DNA from: an uncultured Oscillibacter sp.
Lineage (GTDB): Bacteria > Bacillota > Clostridia > Oscillospirales > Oscillospiraceae
DNA length: 64,000 nt
Direction: 5' to 3'
Assembly (NCBI GenBank): GCA_910583785.1
Contig: CAJTZK010000006.1
Span: forward strand, 62,001-126,000
Shown here: positions 59,932-64,000 of the stretch, piece after piece
How positions within the stretch are numbered: position 1 is the first letter of the stretch
How the letters are laid out: every line of letters starts with the position of its first letter
The notes under the pieces: generated by a model
Told to the model about the DNA's origin: nothing
What the model saw: only the letters and a program-made list of their open reading frames with translations
Database searches by the model: none
Made by a program: the position numbers and the translations under genes

Positions 59932-61250
59932 GAACATTTCTGGCCATCGCGGTCTGCAAGCTGGGGCGCTTTGTGGGGAAGCTCATTGGCAAGGGCAGCT
60001 CCATGCCCGGGAAGTTTGCCCTGAAAATCTGCCCGGACGTCCTCCGCCGGGTGGCCCTGCCGGAGCATATCATCGCCGTCACCGGCTCCAACGGGAAGAC
60101 CTCCACCGTGGAGATGATCGCCGCCATTCTCCGGGCGGACGGGAAAACCGTGGTCTACAACGAGGAGGGCTCCAACCAGATTGAGGGCGTCGCCACCCTG
60201 GTGCTGGCCCACGCCACCCTGGGGGGGAAGGTAAAGGCGGACGTGCTCCTCATCGAGTCCGACGAGCGTTACGCCGCCCGCACCTTCCAGTTTTTCCACC
60301 CCACGGAGTTTGTGATCACCAACCTCTACCGGGACCAGCTCACCCGGAACGGGCACCCGGAGTGGGTCTATGACTCCATTCTCCCCGCCCTCCACCCTGG
60401 GACGGAGCTGATTCTGAACGCCGACGACCCCCTGTCCTCCTGCTTTGCCCGGGGGCGGGAGAGGGTCAAGTGGTTCGGCCTGGACCCGTGCTCCGTCTCT
60501 ACAGACGCGCCCACGGGGGCCTATCACGACGGGGCCTATTGCCCGGTGTGCCATGCCCCCATGGAGTATGACTACGTGCACTACAACCACATCGGGGCCT
60601 ACCGCTGCACGAAGTGCGGCCACAAAAAGCCCGCCACGGACTACACCGTCACAGCGGTGGACCTGGAAAACTCCCAGGTGACGCTGGACGGCGGGGTGTC
60701 TATCGTCCTGGCCTTCCGCAGCATTTACAACATCTACAACATCCTGGCGGCCTACGCCGCCTGCCGGGAGTGCGGCGTCTCCGGCGGAACCGCCGCCGCC
60801 GTCCTCAGCAGCTACCTGCTGAAAAACGGCCGGATGCAGACCTTCCGCCTGGGGGCCCGCCACGGCACCCTGCTGACCAGCAAGCACGAGAACTCCATTG
60901 CCTACGACACAAACCTCCGCTACATCGCCGCCTCGGAAAGGGACTGCACGGTGCTGGTCATCGTGGATGCGGTGAGCCGGAAGTATTTCACCAGCGAAAC
61001 CAGCTGGCTGTGGGACATCGACTTCGGCCAGCTGAACGCCCCCCACGTAAAGCGGGTGGTGCTGGCGGGGCAGTACTGCAATGACCTGGCGGAGCGGTTT
61101 TCCTACACAGACGTGGAAAACTGGTCCGTGGAACCCGACATTGCCGCAGCGGCGGCGGAACTGAAGAGCAGCGGGAACGAAGAGCTCTTCGTGGTGACCT
61201 GCTTCTCCGACCGGGACAAGATTCTCAGTCGCGTGGAAAAGGAGGCGTAA
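59928..61250 (+). CDS. murT: MurT-like Mur ligase subunit (lipid II isoglutaminyl synthase type)
   Basis: A protein of 440 residues from GTG 59928, overlapping the cyclase stop codon, with GGAGAGAGGAG upstream. The Mur ligase P-loop is IIAVTGSNGKTSTVEMIAAI. LLIESDERYA and FVITNLYRDQL follow, and a four-Cys zinc ribbon (CPVCHAPM, CTKCGHKKP) is typical of MurT. The C-terminal domain has ETSWLWDIDFGQLNAPHVKR. MurT activates the D-Glu of the lipid II stem and amidates it with ammonia from GatD. Here several usual MurT positions are changed (for example DQLTRNGHPEW in place of the DQLDRYGE pattern), and the partner GatD lacks catalytic residues. The true substrate may therefore differ. Confidence 0.85.
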   Translation: MRTFLAIAVCKLGRFVGKLIGKGSSMPGKFALKICPDVLRRVALPEHIIAVTGSNGKTSTVEMIAAILRADGKTVVYNEEGSNQIEGVATLVLAHATLGGKVKADVLLIESDERYAARTFQFFHPTEFVITNLYRDQLTRNGHPEWVYDSILPALHPGTELILNADDPLSSCFARGRERVKWFGLDPCSVSTDAPTGAYHDGAYCPVCHAPMEYDYVHYNHIGAYRCTKCGHKKPATDYTVTAVDLENSQVTLDGGVSIVLAFRSIYNIYNILAAYAACRECGVSGGTAAAVLSSYLLKNGRMQTFRLGARHGTLLTSKHENSIAYDTNLRYIAASERDCTVLVIVDAVSRKYFTSETSWLWDIDFGQLNAPHVKRVVLAGQYCNDLAERFSYTDVENWSVEPDIAAAAAELKSSGNEELFVVTCFSDRDKILSRVEKEA

Positions 61251-61253
61251 GGC

Positions 61254-61982
61254 ATGGACGTGCGGATCATCCACTTTTACCCGGACCTGATGAGCCTCTA
61301 TGGAAGCCGGGCCAACGTGCTGGCCCTGCGGCGCTATCTGGAGCATCTGGACTGCGGCGTCACTGTGGAGGCCGTCCTCCCCGGCGGCGGGACGGATATC
61401 TCCCGGGGGGACTTCTTCTATATGGGCGCGGGCACGGAGCGGGGCGCCCGGGCGGCCATGGCGGACTTCGCCCGCTATGGGGAGGCCCTGAAGGCCGCCG
61501 CCCAGGACAATGCGGCCATGCTCTTCGCCGGGACGGCCATGGACCTCCTGGGCAAGTCCGTCAAGGAGGCGGACGGCAGTTCCTATGAGGGCCTGGGGCT
61601 GGCCTCCTTTACCACGGAGCACGGCAAAAAGCGCATCGTCGGGGACGTCTACGGCCACACGGACCTCTACCCCGAGGCGGTGGTGGGCTTCATAAACAAG
61701 TGCGGCCTGGTCTCCGGCGTGGAGACGCCGCTCCTAACCGGGCTGGACCTGGGGTTTGGCAACGAGAAGGAGCGGGGGCCCGAGGGCTTCCGCTGGAAGA
61801 ACGTCCTGGCCTCCCAGCTGACGGGGCCCCTGCTGGTGAAGAATCCCAAGCTGCTGGAAACCGTGGCCGCCGCCATCTATGCCCGCCGGGGCAAGCCCCT
61901 GCCCGTGGACCGCCCCGTGGACCGCTGGGCGGAGAAGGCCTATGCCCTGACGGAGGAACAGCTCCGGGCCAGGGCGCAATAA
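61254..61982 (+). CDS. gatD: GatD-like glutamine amidotransferase, catalytically degenerate
   Basis: A protein of 242 residues starting 4 bp after murT, the normal GatD length. The order of motifs follows GatD: IIHFYPDLMSLYGSRANVLA, FFYMGAGTERGARAAM, YEGLGLASFTTE, GFGNEKERGPEGFRWKNVLA and GPLLVKNPKL. The nucleophile segment that reads ICGGYQFLGK in S. aureus GatD is LFAGTAMDLLGK here, with no Cys. The catalytic His of YLHGP is replaced in SQLTGPLL. Glutaminase activity is therefore not expected. It may be a structural subunit of MurT that lets free ammonia in, or the complex may have another ligase function. Confidence 0.82.
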   Translation: MDVRIIHFYPDLMSLYGSRANVLALRRYLEHLDCGVTVEAVLPGGGTDISRGDFFYMGAGTERGARAAMADFARYGEALKAAAQDNAAMLFAGTAMDLLGKSVKEADGSSYEGLGLASFTTEHGKKRIVGDVYGHTDLYPEAVVGFINKCGLVSGVETPLLTGLDLGFGNEKERGPEGFRWKNVLASQLTGPLLVKNPKLLETVAAAIYARRGKPLPVDRPVDRWAEKAYALTEEQLRARAQ

Positions 61983-61986
61983 TTTG

Positions 61987-62016
61987 CAGGGAGCCGGGTT
62001 TGTCCCCGGCTCCCTG
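61987..62016 (+). terminator. Terminator of the cyclase-murT-gatD unit
   Basis: A 12-bp stem CAGGGAGCCGGG/CCCGGCTCCCTG with a 6-nt loop, followed by TTCCGTTT, 5 bp after the gatD stop. Confidence 0.75.
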
Positions 62017-62057
62017 TTCCGTTTCCAGCCCCTCCCTCCTCCGCCAGATTTTGAGGG

Positions 62058-62086
62058 TTGCCCCGGGCCCTCCTTTCCGGTATCCT
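62058..62086 (+). promoter_or_regulatory. Possible promoter of the SleB-like gene
   Basis: TTGCCC (62058-62063) and TATCCT (62081-62086) with a 17-bp spacer, 43 bp before ATG 62129. Confidence 0.45.
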
Positions 62087-62128
62087 TGACTGTGAACTCC
62101 ACACAAGAAAGGAAACGTAAGGAAACCT

Positions 62129-62905
62129 ATGAAACGAACACTCTTATGCGGACTTCTCGCCGCCGCGGCCCTGTGCCTCCCCGCCCAGGCCGCCCGGCCC
62201 GCCAGCTTGCAGGTGGACGGGAAATTGCTGGAAAACTCCGCCTATGTCGAAAAGGGCACCACCTATGTCCCCCTCCGGGAACTGCTGGACGCCCTGGGGG
62301 ACTGGAACATCTGGTGGGACGGTTCCGCCGCCCGGGCGGTATCCGGGGACGCCTCCCTCTCCGCAGAACCCGGCGGCGGCCGCCTCACCGTCAACGGCAA
62401 AAGCTACCCCTGCGTGATAGACGTGGTGGAGGGCCAGACCTACGTGCCCCTGCGCCTCACGGCGGAGGCCCTGGGCGCGGATGTCCGATGGGACCCCTGG
62501 CTGGGGGGCGCGGCGGTGACCTCCCCCGGCGCGGAACACGACGCCATGGACTACTACTGGCTCTCCCGCATTATCCACGCCGAGAGCGGCGGCGAGGCCC
62601 TGGAGGGCCAGATCGCCGTGGGCAACGTGGTTTTGAACCGGGTGTCCAGCGGGGACTTCCCCGACAGCATCCCGGAGGTCATTTTTGACGATGAAAACGG
62701 CGTGCAGTTCGAGCCCGTGTCCAACGGCACTGTGGCAGGCGAGCCCACGGAGCTGTCCCTGGAGGCCGCCCGGCGGGCCCTGTCCGGGGAAAATACCGCA
62801 GGGGACGCCCTCTATTTCTTCGCCCCGGCCCTGTCCCAGGGCGCCTGGATCGACTCTAGCCGCACCTACCGGCAGACCATCGGCTGCCACCGCTTCTACC
62901 GCTGA
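62129..62905 (+). CDS. Secreted cell-wall hydrolase, SleB-like (Hydrolase_2) with copper amine oxidase-like N-terminal domain
   Basis: A protein of 258 residues; TAAGGAAAC precedes ATG 62129. A signal peptide of 21 residues is followed by a copper-amine-oxidase N-terminal-like domain (about 24-135: LQVDGKLLENSAYVEKGTTY, VPLRELLDALGDWNIWWDG, TYVPLRLTAEALGADVRWDP). This is a common surface-binding module in Clostridia. Residues about 140-258 form the Hydrolase_2 domain (YYWLSRIIHAESGGEALEGQ, AVGNVVLNRV), with the catalytic Glu in HAESGGE. SleB and CwlJ cut spore cortex muramic-lactam peptidoglycan, so the gene may serve germination with sleC, but vegetative cell-wall turnover is equally possible. 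Confidence 0.88.
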   Translation: MKRTLLCGLLAAAALCLPAQAARPASLQVDGKLLENSAYVEKGTTYVPLRELLDALGDWNIWWDGSAARAVSGDASLSAEPGGGRLTVNGKSYPCVIDVVEGQTYVPLRLTAEALGADVRWDPWLGGAAVTSPGAEHDAMDYYWLSRIIHAESGGEALEGQIAVGNVVLNRVSSGDFPDSIPEVIFDDENGVQFEPVSNGTVAGEPTELSLEAARRALSGENTAGDALYFFAPALSQGAWIDSSRTYRQTIGCHRFYR

Positions 62906-62923
62906 TACACCTGGCTCTTTCAA

Positions 62924-62954
62924 GCCCCGGCGGGCCTCTCCGCCGGGGCCTTTT
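62924..62954 (+). terminator. Terminator of the SleB-like gene
   Basis: A 10-bp stem GCCCCGGCGG/CCGCCGGGGC with a 6-nt loop, then CTTTT. Confidence 0.8.
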
Positions 62955-63011
62955 GTGATAATCGCTTTAAATCGGCGAAAAATTTCCCTGGAATTTTAGG
63001 AAATTTATTTC

Positions 63012-63039
63012 TTGTACACCCTCCCCATTTTCCTATATT
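63012..63039 (+). promoter_or_regulatory. Promoter of gdhA
   Basis: TTGTAC (63012-63017), a 16-bp spacer and TATATT (63034-63039). The leader is about 115 nt to ATG 63163. Confidence 0.6.
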
Positions 63040-63162
63040 CTATAGACAGGTAAATTCCCGGCCCGCTTTCACGCCAAAACTCCCCAAAAATGGCATATCC
63101 GCCCCAAGACGGGGCACCCTATGGGAGGGCGGCGGAAGGGCCGGACAAAGGGGCGATCTTAA

Positions 63163-64000
63163 ATGCTGAAGAGCGAGTATTTACAGCGCGTTTACACCCA
63201 GGCAGTCACCAGGGACCCGGACCAGCGGGAGTTCCACCAGGCGGTGCTGGAATTCCTGGAGAGCCTGGACCAGATCATTGACCAGCATCCCGAATATGAG
63301 AAAAAGGGCATCGTGGAGACCTTTGTGGAGCCCGAACGGGTCATCACCTTCCGGGTGCCCTGGGTGGACGACCAGGGGAAGGTCCAGGTGAACCGGGGCT
63401 ACCGGGTCCAGTTCAACTCCTCCATCGGCCCCTACAAGGGGGGCCTCCGGTTCCATCCCACGGTGAACCTGTCCATTTTGAAGTTCCTGGGCTTCGAGCA
63501 GATTCTGAAAAACAGCCTCACCACCCTGCCCATGGGCGGGGCCAAGGGCGGCAGTGATTTTGACCCCAAGGGCAAGAGCGACGAGGAGGTCATGCGCTTT
63601 TGCCAGAGCTTCATGACGGAGCTCCAGCGGCACATCGGCCAGTTTGTGGACGTGCCCGCCGGGGACATCGGCGTGGGCGCCCGGGAGATCGGCTACCTCT
63701 TCGGCCAGTACCGCCGGGTCCGGGGGACTTACGCCGCCGGCGTGCTGACGGGCAAGGGCCTCTCCTTCGGCGGCTCCCTGGTCCGCACGGAGGCCACGGG
63801 CTACGGATTGTGCTACCTGACCCAGGAGATGCTGTCCAAGATGAAGGGCGACAGCTTCCAGGGCAAGACGGTGGTCATCTCCGGCAGCGGCAACGTGGCC
63901 ATCTTCGCCTGCCAGAAGGCCACGGAGCTGGGCGCGAAAGTCGTGGCCCTCAGCGACTCCAACGGCTACATCCACGACCCCAAGGGCATCGACCTGGACG
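63163..64000 (+). CDS. gdhA: NADP-type glutamate dehydrogenase, 5' part
   Basis: The enzyme converts 2-oxoglutarate, ammonia and NAD(P)H to glutamate reversibly. About 279 codons are visible before the right edge. ATG 63163 follows AAAGGGGC. Hexameric GDH motifs are GYRVQFNSSIGPYKGGLRFH, LTTLPMGGAKGGSDFDPKGK (catalytic Lys and metal-site neighbours), FVDVPAGDIGVGAREIGYLF, RTEATGYGLCYLTQEML and the Rossmann start VVISGSGNVAIFACQKA. The GSGNVA motif and overall pattern fit the 450-residue bacterial class (GdhA). Coenzyme preference cannot be fixed from this part. Confidence 0.96.
   Translation, partial: MLKSEYLQRVYTQAVTRDPDQREFHQAVLEFLESLDQIIDQHPEYEKKGIVETFVEPERVITFRVPWVDDQGKVQVNRGYRVQFNSSIGPYKGGLRFHPTVNLSILKFLGFEQILKNSLTTLPMGGAKGGSDFDPKGKSDEEVMRFCQSFMTELQRHIGQFVDVPAGDIGVGAREIGYLFGQYRRVRGTYAAGVLTGKGLSFGGSLVRTEATGYGLCYLTQEMLSKMKGDSFQGKTVVISGSGNVAIFACQKATELGAKVVALSDSNGYIHDPKGIDLD

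Overview
The window reads as a chromosomal segment of a high-GC, endospore-forming member of the Clostridia, most likely of the Oscillospiraceae (Flavonifractor/Oscillibacter/Lawsonibacter type). This is inferred from the gene content, not from a database search. The supporting genes are a 2-hydroxyacyl-CoA dehydratase-type activase pair, pyruvate phosphate dikinase, a membrane Na+/H+-pyrophosphatase, a SleC/Csp spore-germination module, QueH, a MurT/GatD pair, S-layer-homology proteins and AGGAGG ribosome binding sites. No rRNA, tRNA, CRISPR array, prophage or intact insertion sequence was seen. Almost all of the DNA is core-type, and accessory traces are limited to one broken FkbM methyltransferase and a few non-coding islands.

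Layout. 1-2.3 kb: 3' end of a prolyl-tRNA editing protein, a two-helix membrane protein and the FkbM remnant. 2.4-9.5 kb: ppdK, a cysteine desulfidase/serine dehydratase-like gene with a DAACS transporter, then type II pantothenate kinase. 9.7-16.9 kb: a sugar-type nucleotidyltransferase, a secreted SGNH hydrolase, the two-gene activase/dehydratase-like unit and queH. 16.9-22.1 kb: a stop-less coiled-coil frame, then a minus-strand aspartate-family operon (ACT regulator - hom - lysC - UPF0237 - UPF0210). 22.5-24.9 kb: a polar amino-acid ABC importer. 24.9-28.3 kb: upp, tsaB and tsaE facing away from a RodA-type SEDS gene and a 56-residue membrane protein. 28.3-34.0 kb: an SLH protein, then sleC divergent from two Csp-like subtilases.

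34.1-39.5 kb: a two-component system divergent from a small secreted protein and sharing a mirrored operator with it; a ferredoxin / membrane 4Fe-4S / ArsR operon; another SLH protein. 39.5-49.7 kb: one long minus-strand operon, ddl - murF - ABC-F - DUF218 - flavodoxin - prfA - small membrane protein - TsaC::CoaE fusion - M18 aminopeptidase. It ties cell-wall precursor synthesis to translation factors. 49.8-56.6 kb: a DUF362 ferredoxin protein behind a MerR-like promoter, an SSB-like protein, hppA, an IseA-like lipoprotein, a 27-codon gene with its own promoter and terminator, and a metallophosphoesterase. 56.9-64 kb: an HTH regulator, mnmG, a cyclase-family hydrolase, murT, a gatD that lacks its catalytic residues, a SleB-type hydrolase and the 5' part of gdhA.

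Points most worth following up. The GatD-like subunit has lost both its Cys nucleophile and its His. Both Csp proteases next to sleC keep full Asp-His-Ser triads. The two-component system locus carries a mirrored pair of 11-bp-spaced direct repeats placed identically relative to both divergent -10 boxes. LacI-type operator sequences occur upstream of both ppdK and hppA, the two pyrophosphate-linked genes. A compact 27-codon transcription unit lies at 55.4-55.55 kb. An open frame at 16.95-17.39 kb runs into a terminator without any stop codon.
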